Origin: Watersipora subatra
Lineage: Eukaryota > Bryozoa > Gymnolaemata > Cheilostomatida > Watersiporidae
NCBI RefSeq assembly: GCF_963576615.1
Contig: NC_088711.1
Coordinates: forward strand, 22,848,182-22,912,181
Direction: 5' to 3'
Length of the DNA: 64,000 bases
Both the position numbers and the translations under genes were made by a program. Under the pieces are notes generated by a model that was not told the origin of the DNA, searched no databases, and saw only the letters and a program-made list of their open reading frames with translations. Position 1 is the first letter of the stretch. The number at the start of each line of letters is the position of its first letter. Below are positions 32,322 through 45,004 of this stretch, in pieces.

Positions 32322-33988
32322 TGATTATAACTACAATTATTCCTAGTCGTGGCAAGGAATGATTATAAGTACAATTATTCCTAGCCATGGCAAGGAATGA
32401 TTATAAGTACAATTATTCCTAGCCATGGCAAGGAATGATTATAAGTACAATTATTCCTAGCCATGACAAGGAATTATTATAAGTACAATTATTCCTAGCT
32501 GTGACAAGGAATGATTATAAGTAGAATTATTCCTATCCATGGAAAAGAATGATTATAAGTACAATTATTCCTAGCCATGGCAAAGAATGATTATAAGTAC
32601 AATTATTCCTAGCCATGGCAAGGAATGATTATAAGTACAATTATTCCTAGCCATGGCAAGAAATGATTATAAGTACAATTATTCCTAGCCATGACAAGGA
32701 ATTATTATAAGTACAATTATTCCTAGCTGTGACAAGGAATGATTATAAGTAGAATTATTCCTATCCATGGAAAAGAATGATTATAAGTACAATTATTCCT
32801 AGCCATGGCAAGGAATGATTATAAGTACAATTATTCCTAGCCATGGCAAGGAATGATTATAAGTACAATTATTCCTAGCCATGGCAAAGAATGATTATAA
32901 GTACAATTATTCCTAGTCATGGCAAGGAATGATTATAAGTACAATTATTCCTAGCCATGGCAAGGAATGATTATAAGTACAATTATTCCTAGCCATGGCA
33001 AGGAATGATTATAAGTACAATTATTCCTAGCCATGGCAAAGAATGATTATAAGTACAATTATTCCTAGTCATGGCAAGGAATGATTATAAGTACAATTAT
33101 TCCTAGCCATGGCAAGGAATGATTATAAGTACAATTATTCCTAGCCATGGCAAGGAATGATTATAAGTACAATTATTCCTAGCCATGGCAAGGAATGATT
33201 ATAAGTACAATTATTCCTAGCCATGGCAAGGAATGATTATAAGTACAATTATTCCTAGCCATGGCAAGGAATGATTATAAGTACAATTATTCCTAGCCAT
33301 GGCAAGGAATGATTATAAGTACAATTATTCCTAGCCATGGCAAGGAATGATTATAAGTACAATTATTCCTAGCCATGGCAAGGAATGATTATAAGTACAA
33401 TTATTCCTAGCCATGGCAAGGAATGATTATAAGTACAATTATTCCTAGCCATGGCAAGGAATGATTATAAGTACAATTATTCCTAGCCATGGCAAGGAAT
33501 GATTATAAGTACAATTATTCCTAGCCATGGCAAAGAATGATTATAAGTACAATTATTCCTAGTCATGGCAAGGAATGATTATAAGTACAATTATTCCTAG
33601 CCATGGCAAGGAATGATTATAAGTACAATTATTCCTAGCCATGGCAAGGAATGATTATAAGTACAATTATTCCTAGCCATGGCAAGGAATGATTATAAGT
33701 ACAATTATTCCTAGCCATGGCAAGGAATGATTATAAGTACAATTATTCCTAGCCATGGCAAGGAATGATTATAAGTACAATTATTCCTAGCCATGGCAAG
33801 GAATGATTATAAGTACAATTATTCCTAGCCATGGCAAGGAATGATTATAAGTACAATTATTCCTAGCCATGGCAAGGAATGATTATAAGTACAATTATTC
33901 CTAGCCATGGCAAGGAATGATTATAAGTACAATTATTCCTAGCCATGGCAAGGAATGATTATAAGTACAATTATTCCTAGCCGAGGCA
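32322..33988 (+). repeat. 38-bp minisatellite, about 44 copies, near-palindromic unit
   Basis: The unit is TGATTATAAGTACAATTATT plus CCTAGCCATGGCAAGGAA. The last 20 bases with the preceding TT (TTCCTAGCCATGGCAAGGAA) form a dyad with one mismatched pair around an NcoI site. Homogeneity rises toward the right half (33,080-33,960 is nearly invariant). Confidence 0.97.
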
Positions 33989-34990
33989 AGATTAATGCTG
34001 AATTGTATGGAAGGACAGACACTGCTCTTATTAAAATAAGAAAGTTAGTCAATGTCAACTACATCACCTGCCACTGTTTATAAGTTGTTTCAAATCTTCA
34101 ACAAATGTGTAGCATAAGAAGTAAGAAATGTTTTTCAACAATCTGTTTTCGCTGTGCTTCAAGTTTTCAAATATGTTAATCTGGCATTGCATTGCATTGG
34201 CTAGACACACACAGAAATAAACAAACCTCTACATTTAAAATTTAGAATGTTAATCAAATATATTTATTAAAAGTGAACTTTCTGTGCAAAAACTTTTTTT
34301 ATTTTTCCTCGCAATGCCGGGCATTCACCAAATAAAAAATATAAATGGAACTACAAAATTGGTCGGTAAAAACCCCTACCTTTTTTGAAACAACCTGCAT
34401 ACCCGGCCTCTTTCAAAGATCCTATTCACCTGTAAATCCCACAAACAATGAAACACTAATAATAATTTTATATTAAAACTTGTTGATCTTCAAACAATGC
34501 AGTTTATTAAACTCTATTTTGAGAACTTTTTATACACAAAATTTTAAAAGTTCGTAATACTGATGTAATTTTTGCAAGTTGTAATAATTAATTGTTCGTA
34601 ATGAAAATTTATAAATAAAATCTGCAAAATATTTAAACTAAACTATTGTGGAAACAACTGGTTGAATGTTTCTGGAAAGAGCTAGCCTAATTTCATCAGT
34701 TTAACCATTGCTTTACAAACAAATACTAAGCAGTTTCTAAATTGAATTTTGTGCATACTGTGGTAACTGTACATACTGTGGTAAATCGTGTCCACCTACT
34801 AAACTGAACTGAGCCAACCTGAGCTGAGTCCAACCAAGTAGAACAAGAAGTGGGGCCCACCCGCTATATAAGCTTAAAAGTTTAGGTTAGAGAGCAGAGC
34901 TGTTCTGGGCCTGTTACTGCATGTGCTTGACTATTCTTGTACTCTTATGAACAAAGCGAAAATACATGTATGAACTTATGCATCGAGTCT
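33989..34990. other. Intron 5 sequence, no gene seen
   Basis: Unique AT-rich sequence with a short repeat of TACTGTGGTAA at 34,757-34,790. No coding signal is seen. Confidence 0.45.
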
Positions 34991-35029
34991 TATACTGGTG
35001 GAGTAAGCAAGGGTGTCACAAAACCTTTA

Positions 35030-35312
35030 CAATATGTACATACGTATGTACATACATACGGAAATTTGTACATACATATGTACGCACATAGGGTACATAC
35101 ATAGGTAAGTACATATGCATGTACATATGTACGTACGTACATACGTATGTATGTACATACATATGTGTGTACATACATACATACTACGTACGTATGCACA
35201 TACGTACATGTGTACATACATATGTGCATATGTATGTACACATGTACGCACATATGTATGGGTGTACATATGTAGGTGTGCACATACATATGTACATACA
35301 TACATAATTCTT
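35030..35312. repeat. Alternating pyrimidine-purine TACA/TATG-type microsatellite
   Basis: About 280 bp of TACATACGTATG-type tetranucleotides in which nearly every step alternates pyrimidine and purine. Frames of His/Tyr/Val/Cys/Met on both strands are artefacts. Confidence 0.95.
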
Positions 35313-36594
35313 TTTTTTTTGAAAGAACACACTATACTTTATCAAACCTTTTTGTTATATTACGCGAGTGCGGTAACCACTTTATTCTGGTTTGCCATAT
35401 ACATGTATATATTTGCCCACCCAAAGATTCAGTTAGTCGTTCCTTAAAACTTTGACAAAACTAGCCAATAAGTAACTTAAGATGCTTTAAGTAACCAGAA
35501 ATAAAATAAGATGATATGAGATAAATGAAAATTGCCTCTCGCCTGCTGTGTCATCATATAAGAGAAACAACTACAATATTTCACAATCGGAAAAAAATCT
35601 TACTAAAATTTCCTTTTTTTGTCTCTGCCTTTCTTCTAAAGGCCAATGTAGCAGTTGCAATTTATGAAGCCGTAATTATAACAGCAAACTTTATTATGGA
35701 CTTTGTTCTGTTGAACTGAACTCCAATTTATTATCAATGATTTTTTGTAATAGAAAATTCTCCCTCTTCGATTTGCCTGTGTTTTAGGAGGGAAATGTCA
35801 CTAAGGACAATTATTAGCATGAATTTACTGTAGTTAATTTTAGTTGTGCACCAGCGCCTTCAAAAGCCAGACATGCATCAACCTCGGAACTTACCAACTA
35901 ACTTTCAAACTTGTCAGATAGCACTCAATTAAACTGAGTCTAAAAGAAGCTTGACGAGCCGTTTAAAATGGTCAAGCCATTACGCAATAGTTCTGGAGCC
36001 ATTATCCAATGGTTTGTAGATACGATTCATGCAGCGATTGACATTTCGAATGTTAAACATATAGATGTGATAATGGATAAACTGAAAAGTTGCGTTCTGC
36101 ATGTTCTTCCAAGTAATAACATCATCCGTTAAGAGATCGCATATACTTGAAACGCGTATTCAACTGGAACCATAAAATATCACTTCGATCCCTTTATTTT
36201 TATGGTATGGTTTTTGCTGAATTGTGTGATTCAATTTGTTGGTATTGGACAAGTTAACATCGCCTTGTATCATAAATAAACACAATGATGTTTAGAATAA
36301 TTCTCAAAATTAGTTATCTCGTGGAAACTTCCTAAAGATAAGTACATGTAGGTGTAAAAAAATTGCATAACAATCCTCAGTACAAAATTCAAATGCAATT
36401 TTGAGCTGTTTTATAATATTATATTTGTGTTTATTTTTTGAAAGCCTAAATTTGGGAGCTATAAAGCGAATTAATGTAATATATCTCTCAGTAAGAAGTT
36501 CTGCATGCGATTGGCACAATTACTTTAATTATGTAAACACCTCATTATGTAGCTTCTAACTTCATTAATTGTTCATTGCAAAGTTTGAGTTAAA
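35313..36594. other. Intron 5 sequence, no gene seen
   Basis: Unique AT-rich DNA. Short open frames (for example 35,525-35,719) have no recognisable content. Confidence 0.45.
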
Positions 36595-36815
36595 AAGCAC
36601 AGTTTGAGTTGAGGACAGTTTGAGTTAAGCACAGTTTGAGTTGAGCACAGTTTAAGTTAAGCACAGTTTGAGTTAGCACAGTTTGTGTTGAGCACAGTTC
36701 GAGTTGACCACAGTCTAAGTTGAGCACAGTTTGAGTTGAGGACAGTTTGAGTTGAGCACAGTTTAAGTTGAGCACAGTTTGAGTTGGGCACAGTTTGAGT
36801 TGGGCACAGTTTTAG
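36595..36815 (+). repeat. 15-16-bp minisatellite (GAGCACAGTTTGAGTT), about 14 copies
   Basis: Units of GAGCACAGTTTGAGTT with variants GAGGACAG, GGGCACAG and TAAGTT. It ends in GTTTTAGTGTG. Confidence 0.93.
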
Positions 36816-37476
36816 TGTGTATTTGAATTCTATTCCATTTAATTTGCTAAACTGGGATTTATTTAGTTTAGTGTCAGTATTAGCTTTGCTTGATAGTCTG
36901 CATCCAGTTTTATACTGAAAACAATTGAAACACTACTTTGGGTTACCAATGTAAATACGTCTTCTACGAGATGTGTGTTTATTAGTTGATTTAAGTAGTT
37001 AACATACAATTTAGCATATAGTTTAGCATATATAGTTTATTTGAAAAATCTGAGCTTGTATTTGTTCAGTAGATGACATCACACTAATTTTTGATAACAC
37101 GTAGTTACCAGTTTAATAGATTGTGTGAATTTGTAACTTAAACAGTATGATTATTCATCGACGCAATGCTTACATTAATTTTGATAGATTACATACATTT
37201 ACAATGTAAAAATTAAATTAGCTGTTTTTAAAAATATTGTTTTTGTTAACGTTTTTAGCTGGTAGCAAAACCTCTAGGTTTTTTGTTTGTTTGCCCAATT
37301 ACATTTTATTTGTCTTTAACAGCATTAAAAATTATGATATTTAACAGATTTTCAAAAGTGTTAACCTTATTTTGTTTGTTCGCTTTGTTTAAATTTATAC
37401 TTTTGAAAGGCTTGTATAAGCAGATAGTCGCTGAGTGTAAGTTGACATGATATTTGCTCTCACAAGTCATTAAATA

Positions 37477-38358
37477 CAGTAGGAACTCCTACAACCTAAA
37501 TAATTCGTTCCAGGAATGTTTACGCTATAGAGAATTTACGTTATAAGAACAGTAAAATACATGTAAATTGCCTAATCCGTTCCAAGATCTTTCCAAACTC
37601 ACCCTTTACCCATGCAAAAAGGAAAAACTTTACTTAACTCTTTTGGTTTATGGGCTGTACCATAACCACAGTATTATTGGTTTTCATCAACAACTTTTCT
37701 CCTTTTTATGATCAATCTTACGGGTTTTACAGACATAGTTGCGGAAATTTTACAGCAAGTTGATTGGTACTGCACATTTTCGATGTTCATTTACACTTAC
37801 TCATTTTTTCTAAACAGTAAAGTCTATCTTACAAAGTAAAACTAATAACAAATAGTTTGTACGTCTACAATAAGGCAAAACAACAAAAGATTTTTACTAT
37901 AAAAAACAGTTCTACCTGTTTGTTGTCTATCTTGTACCTAGGGGGTCAAGGTTAGGATAAAAAAAGAACTTTCGACGATTTTCTAACTTCGACGATTTTC
38001 CTTCAGATTGGTAGACTGACGCTGTAAAACCTGCACCAATCGATCGCCTTCAAGTATTTATGAACAGTTGCCCAGCTATCCTATTCTCTGTTTTGTCGAC
38101 AGATTTTACGATCTATTACGGCGAACTAGAATGTCGCCGAATGTTATATATAATAGATAAAACGCTAAAAGCACAACTTTTTTTTCGCAAGTGCCCCGAG
38201 ATGAACTAACATTCAAATTGATTTTGAAAACTTGCCTGACTTGACACTTTACGTTATATAAGAATTTTTTTGCAGTACGAAGCAAAAACTTCACATAAAT
38301 TTTTTACGTTACCTGAAATTTACGCTATAGGAGGTTCACCTTGTAGAAGCGTTTACTG
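37477..38358. mobile_element. Non-autonomous mariner-like element with TA target duplication (882 bp)
   Basis: The left end is CAGTAGGAACTCCTACAAC and the right end, reverse complemented, is CAGTAAACGCTTCTACAAG. Both have an internal TTTACGCTATAG-type motif, and the element is flanked by TA at 37,475-37,476 and 38,359-38,360. It has no transposase. A TIR with TA duplication fits Tc1/mariner or a related superfamily. Confidence 0.75.
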
Positions 38359-38642
38359 TACATTTATTTTTTGCTTAAACACATTTCTGTCAAATTCATT
38401 GATTCTTTTAATTTAATTTCTATCATCATGAACAGTTTGCACGTCCTTAGATACTCTCTGAGAAATGTGGACAACATCAACATTTCAATGCATTATTCTG
38501 GAAGTCTTGCGACCCATGTTCAGATAAAACAATTTGTTAAACCCATGTTGTCAAACAGCAAACAGATTCTTTTTGAAGCACCAGTGTTCTTACAACTTAC
38601 TAAAATGTACGTGCATATTTGGTCACGGCTCAAAAAACTGCA

Positions 38643-38738
38643 GTTTTGACCAATCATTTGGTGATGTTTCGACCAATCATTTGGTGATGTTTCGACCAAT
38701 CATTTGGTGATGTTTCGACCAATCATTTGGTGATGTAT
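38643..38738 (+). repeat. 22-bp tandem repeat, four copies
   Basis: GACCAATCATTTGGTGATGT plus TT occurs four times. Each unit carries a CCAAT core and the short dyad ACCAA...TTGGT. Confidence 0.93.
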
Positions 38739-40750
38739 AAGAAGCAGCCTATAATTGTTTAAAGCAGCTGAGCATCAAATTGATGATCTTATAAATGAAA
38801 CTGAAAATGAATGTACATTGTATACCTTAAGAACTAGCAAACAGCAAAATCATTAAATAACTAATATGAAAGTTGGAGACGAAGCAGCTACAATGCGTAA
38901 CGTATAATGTATAGAAAGCAAAGCAAGGTCTACTATGTGCTTTAAAGTTGGGAGGGTGGTATTTGTTTTTAATAGTCAGAACACAACACGGAGTTAATGT
39001 CTGCTAGAAGTTGACAGACATAGAAACCCAAGATAACTTGCTGATGATTTTAATACAGAAATATATTAGACCTATTTAACTATTATCAATAAGTTTTGCC
39101 AACTGAGTTTGATTTTAAAATCATATAAAGTCAGAGCTTTGAAATGGTTCATAACAAGTTATTTGTTTACACTTCCTTGACAACTGAATCTTTACTGTGA
39201 CCTTAGTGATTTTATTATTTTATGATGAAATATATAAATTAAAAATAAGACTATATTTAGAAATTATATAAAATTATATAAAATAATTTTCCCACGACCA
39301 AACACGAGCGAAGCGATTGTTTGGCAGATTTATGATAAATGCATATGTGCACACAACTCACGAAAAATTATCCGTTAATGGCCGTGACCAAACCCTTGTA
39401 ACGAAATCTCATCAACAAATTTAACCATTTTTGTGTAGAGTCGTTCAAGTATAATAATGATACAAAACACATATAAACCTATTTAAAAATGTTACCAAGT
39501 CTTTGAAAAGTTGACGCAATATCCTAAAACTAACCCATCTGATCGGATTATACATAAATAGACAGATTAATTTGGCCTGGAATTGAAATAAAAACTTGAC
39601 AAGCTTCTTTTAATCCAAATTAAGACAGGCCAACGAAACGCCGATAAGGCCGTGCGACAGGGCGTAGAACCATGAAGTCGTGCGCATTTCACGAGAAAAG
39701 CGTGCACATTTCACCAGTCTATGGCATTGTCCAATTGCCGAAGGTTTCTGTAATTAATTTAGAAGTACTGAAAAGCATTCGTTTCCTTTTTGCCGATTTT
39801 ATTATTCGATTTAATTATTCGATTTTATAAAATTATTTAAATATTTAATTATAAGAATAATCATTCGAATTTACAACATCAAAGTATATAATGATGGCAT
39901 TGTCTAATTGTTGAAGATTTCTTTAATTAACGTAGACCGTTTGAGGCGTAGACCGATTTATAGGTACGAAAATGTGGTACACAGTTTATCAGCCTATGTT
40001 TTTTGTCCAACTACCGAAGGTCTCATTAAATTATCTAGAGCATTAGCCAGATTTCTTTACATCCTATTTACAAGCTAGGGCTGAACTACAATGCCCGTTT
40101 GTCACAAGAAAATTTCTTTATTTTACTCCAGTTTGCAGAAAACCTCCAGAGGTGTGAGTGCTAATGCTTGCTTTCTGTTACATATCGCTGTCAAAACCAT
40201 TCTACATTCAACACAACCAACTTTCAAACTGTGTATATTACACAGCAGCTTGCCATTTTACTTTTAATATTGCATTTCAGAGATATAATAAACATATTTC
40301 ATTATTGCTGTTGTTAGTTAAATTACGTACAGTAGGTTAGGCCTACAGCTTGAATTAATATTTATTTTATTGTTGTAAAACATAGGTTTGAGATAGTAGT
40401 AGATTAGGTCTGATTTTTATACAACTTTTGTTTTTCATAAATGACCTTTTGAATTTCATTTCAAAACAGCTTGACAACTACCATGAACATACAACCTCCC
40501 AGAACACCACGTCGTAGCAGTGGCTGTCCACGGGTCTGCCAATTATTACGGAGGAAATTTCATCTCCTGATAATCTAGATAATTTAGAACATCTAGAACA
40601 TTTTTAGCTACTAGATATACATGTATTTAGAAAATTATATAAATAATATTATTATAAATAAATTTATATATTATTATTTATTGATCATATATATAAATTT
40701 ACATATTATTTATAAATATATTATTCTAGATATGTTTAGAAATAGCTGCC
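38739..40750. other. Intron 5 sequence, no gene; diverged short repeats
   Basis: Mostly unique AT-rich DNA. A motif like GGCATTGTCCAATTGCCGAA with GGTTTCT recurs loosely at about 39,721, 39,896 and 39,998. An AT-rich dyad of about 100 bp lies at 40,615-40,735. Confidence 0.4.
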
Positions 40751-40751
40751 G

Positions 40752-41725
40752 TCTGATAAATGCATTTGATAAATGTTTGCGACGCCTTCCCTGAAAAGGC
40801 TGACCAGTTTTTTGGTGGCTGCTCCATAATCATGTTTGACAATCTTGGTCAACTGGCGTCTGTTTTAGATGCCAGAATGTTTCAGCCCAACGTCAGCAGT
40901 GCTGTTTGTTTGCATGACCACTCAGCTTACCTAACTTTTGATACTGCGTTCTTCTTAGCTCAATGTATGCGTCAAGCAAACGATGTAATCTTCCGCGATC
41001 TATTACTAAGACTCCGTGAGAGTCGACCGAGCAAGACTATGAATTCCTCGCTCGCCGATTTCCTGGCATTGCTGATCATGACCCAATCTTCAATACTGCT
41101 ACTCGTCTATGTCCAACATGTGAATTGGTCAATGACTACAACTCAAACAGACTTTTACTACTTAGAAATCCCATTGCTCAGATTAGCTCAAAACGCGCTG
41201 GCCGCAATGCTCACTTGGCATCTTCTAATCTTGCATGCGGCTTTCAACGCACTGTGTTTCTATCAGTCAGTTCGCGAGTTATGCTTAGAGCAAATCTTTG
41301 TGTTGAGAAGGGATTAGTCAATGGTTCAATTGGTACTGTTTTGTGTATCATAGACTGTGCAAATCAAGGCCTACCTGCATTACCTGCTTTCGTTGTCCGC
41401 ATATTTCCAAATTATACTGGTCCAAAATTTCTTCCCAAACACCCCAACAGTTTTCCAGTTATACCTATCAAGCATACTTGGACTGCTGGCAATTCTTCTT
41501 AATCTAGCATGAGGTTTGACAATACACAAAAGTCAAGGTCTTACCATGGCTAAAGCTGTCATTGATATAGGCCACCACGAAATGACCGCTGGAATATTGT
41601 TTGTTGCTCTCTCAAGTTCAAAAAATCAATGACTTGTTAACAACTTTGCTAGGGAGCGCATCACTCGATTAGCAGTCAATGACCAAATCTTACAATGTAA
41701 AAGAGAGGAGACTAGACTGCGCGAC
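40752..41725 (+). pseudogene. PIF1-like helicase fragment, broken
   Basis: A plus-strand frame from about 40,760 encodes NVCDAFPEKADQFFGGCSII...FDNLGQLASVLDARMF (the GDxxQLPPV region), then FFLAQCMRQANDVIFRDLLL (the RQ motif). The frame shifts near 41,110 to ...RVMLRANLCVEKGLVNGSIG (RVMLxxNLxxxxGLVNGxxG), and after stops GLTIHKSQGLTMAKAVIDIG and GILFVALS, the last two helicase motifs. Walker A is missing. It differs from the 1696-4230 helicase and resembles the helicase of another Helitron-type or PIF1 transposon family. It is dead. Confidence 0.8.
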
Positions 41726-42157
41726 CTTTAACATATACTGTATACTTATAACAGATATTTTAATATCGACAATTAACAAATTACTCATATACATGTACCT
41801 GGTTTCAACCCAACTTTACCGCCAAAATAATTTGTTAATTGTTCCTTTTTGGAGTCGTGCTCCCTCAATTTTATCTTATATCATCTCGAACAAGTCTCAT
41901 TTACACTATACTCTCTCTGTCAATTTCTGCTGAGCACTACTTTTTCAACAACCAGCAGTACCCTTTCTTTTTTCAATTATCACTTTGGTCATGGGCTGTA
42001 TGACAGGGGAACTTCTAGTATATAATATTTAGCAAATTTATCTAAGGACTGGTTAATAGGCATTTGAAATTGTATTGATTAGAAAAATAAAGTTTGACCT
42101 TGGGTAAATTGGATAAATACTGTCAGCAGAATAATCACAATGTTTATTTTACTGAAG

Positions 42158-42397
42158 ACAGAAATCCAACAGAGTTAGTTTTGCTTAATCCAACACAATA
42201 TTTCCCAACAGTAATCGATGATGCCGAGATGACGATTTGGAGACCTCTCGGTTTCCAAGACACGGGAATCATGAATGACAAGGATAGGACATTGTTATCT
42301 GGTGCTACGCCTATTATTGGATCTAGCTGGTACAGAGTTGATTTAGGAAACCAATTCTGCATATCATCAATAAATTGGACTCATTGGCCAAGGATGG
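42158..42397 (+). CDS. Exon 6: discoidin N-half
   Basis: The acceptor is TTTATTTTACTGAAG and the donor is G|GTGAGT, phase 1 to 1, 80 codons. Landmarks are NPTELVLLNPTQ, then SSWYRVDLGNQFCISSINW, the WxxVDLG core. No C-half partner was found before exon 7, so either it is lost or its exon is too short to see. Confidence 0.78.
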
Positions 42398-42876
42398 GTG
42401 AGTAAAAGGCAGCCCATTATTGACTCTTTAATGTGGACTACGCTGCTCGCTTTTGGTGTTTCCTGCTCTTTGCCTCGCATTACATAAATATTACGGGTTT
42501 CAATTAAGTAAGATAAATTATATGTGCCTTTTGTGGCTCTTACTGATTAGTTTGTATTCAAGTTTTTTTGCGATGCGGAAACTATTACTGTCAGATTGAA
42601 CAATAGGCCTACTCTTTTTTTATGGTTTCAGCACTTTTACAATTTTCACAAATTTTTATTGATCAGCGCATATTACAAAGCTTATTTATTTCTCAAAACT
42701 GAATTGGAATAGACAAATTAAAGTATTCACTAAAACCTCTGTAATAACTCCTCCATCAACCGCTACCACCTTACTAATAATGTTATTTTTTCATATGATC
42801 TATTGTAAAGAACTCGACCAAACTCTTCTACTTGCTCCTAAGAATCATACCACTTGATTACAAGGCAATAATAATA

Positions 42877-44297
42877 TACCATAAAACCTTCCAATTTTCC
42901 TTCCTATTTTCCAACCCCTACTTATAGTGGCGCTTTATTAGAGGTGACGTTCAAATAAAGGATGACGTTGCATTTTTCAAACGCCACCTCAGAATTTTAA
43001 GAAGATAAATCTCACTCTTTCATGAGTGAATCGAATGTTCTCTATACTTTGCTCCATTTTTTGGGCGACATTAATCCTTTCGGATGCAAGAAATTTGCTA
43101 ACTTACCTTCAACTTGTTGTAAATTATTTAATAAAGATGTACGGGGAAGCTAATACATGTCTCTACCAGTAGATATCTATTGCTTGCAATTAATCTACAA
43201 TGATATTAAGCCTGTGTTGCAACTTGTTGGAACCTTAAAGATTTTGTCTCATACTAAATATGAAAGCCTTTTTTTATTATATAACTATGTATATTTAAGA
43301 AGGCTGCATCAAAACTTACTGCACTTATTGATATGTTTGTTACAGTTTGCAGCTAAAACTGAACTTTTATGTGCAATAGAAAAGTTGTTATGAGCGTTGA
43401 TCCATTCTAAGCTGAGTTTAGATTACTGCAATGATGCTATCAAATACTATGCTATAAATCTGCAAATTTATAAGTTGTCAATAATAATCTATCAAATTCT
43501 ACAAATATATATTAAATAACAAGTGGCATGAACAAACCATATTTATATTACATTGAGAAAACAAAATTAACATTTTTAAAGCAAAAGTATGAGCATAGTT
43601 TGCTTGGCCTGTTGCTTTCTAATTGTTGCTTTTCTTTGGAACCATTTTATATTATTCTGGTTATTAAATACCTTGCACAGTGTCTTCTGCTTTCGACTAC
43701 TCTTCTGCACAGCTGAGCTAATCAATATTAGTGTCTAAACAACTTTTAGTGGAGCAAAACTTTTATGTGATCCCATCTAGAATATAGACTTCTTGAGGAA
43801 AGAAAGAGAAACCACGTGTAATCAAAAAAGCCTCAAAATTTTAGCCTGAAAATACGTAGTAGTACAGATTCCATCGTAAATGCTAAACTTTTTTCATATA
43901 CACCAAAGCATCCAAATCGCATTAAACAAGGAACTACTATTACTGTGATACAGCTATTAATTTTTTCTACGACGTTTCATTCAAATTTTTTATTGAAAAA
44001 ACCATATAGCTTCGAAGTTGAAAATTGGATTTCGCAACAAACAGAAGCAACCAACTAACTAGTTGTTACTGTTGTAATTGAGTCATTTCTAGTGTGATTT
44101 TGTGGACACTTTTCTGCTAATCACTTGCTATTATATAAAGGTTTGTAAAGATCAAGAATGTCAAATAGTGGCAGTCAATTAGAAGTGGTGCTCAGTTAAA
44201 GGGTGGCGCTCTATTTTTTCCTCTCTTCTTCCATAGTGATGTTCAAATAAAAGTGGCGTTGAAATAAAGGAGGCGTTCAAATAGAGGTTTTAAGGTA
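42877..44297. mobile_element. Non-autonomous TA-flanked DNA transposon (1.42 kb)
   Basis: The left end TACCATAAAACCTTCCAATTT and the reverse-complemented right end TACCTTAAAACCTCTATTTG are inverted. Inside each, GTGGCG/GTGACGTTCAAATAAA-type motifs repeat. Flanking TA is at 42,875-42,876 and 44,298-44,299. No transposase frame is seen. Confidence 0.7.
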
Positions 44298-45004
44298 TAT
44301 TTCTCAAATATATATTTACATTCAAATATGCAATGAACAAGTAGTTAACAGCACAGTACGAGACTTCTAGGGCTCTGCTCTCCTTTGCTCATCTCCACTC
44401 ATTTCACTCATTCATTTCATTCCACTAGCTTTCATTCGATGTTCGGTCATGCCAGTCGGTCGCATGGCCGACTCGGCAGTTAACCCTCACCCTACCGTGA
44501 GTTCTAACAAGGGCGGTGTTGTTGGCTGAGTCGGGGCTCAATCCTTGTGTCCATAACCTATGCCTTCGTCTTTCCTCTCGCTCTCAGCCCTTAGTCTGGC
44601 GATTGACCATTACACTATTATCAAAAGATATTGTCGTAAAATGTTAAGATGGTGGCTATCTTCAGCTGCAGCCTTACTCTGGTTTATAATTTTTGTTTTG
44701 CATTAAATCCAACCCGCCTGGTGTATAATGGTAAACAATGTTATCTTGTTCTTGCAGAATACCTACAGGCAGCAAAAATTCTAACAGATAACCTTTTTAT
44801 TGTCTATAAAAAAGTACATTAAAAAGTTACACAAACGCGCAGACCTGCCTTTTCAACTCTAGAAATGTGAAAATCAACTATGTTTCATAACACTGGGGGT
44901 TTGCAACTTATGAAATTGATCTATTCCAAAGACCCGGTGTAGCTGGAATTTCAGTGTTAGTCAGACATCCTGAATAAATTACTCGGTACTCTTATTAATA
45001 TCTA

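Noticed and set aside
38371..38649. Possible discoidin C-half exon (SLRNVDNINISMHYSGS)
   Set aside because: It lacks the closing EVxVxG strand and phase-1 splice sites; no family landmark could be confirmed.
44340..44620. Possible second SINE on the minus strand (GTGTAATGGTCAATCGCCAG)
   Set aside because: The B box is not convincing and no second copy is available in the window to set its ends.
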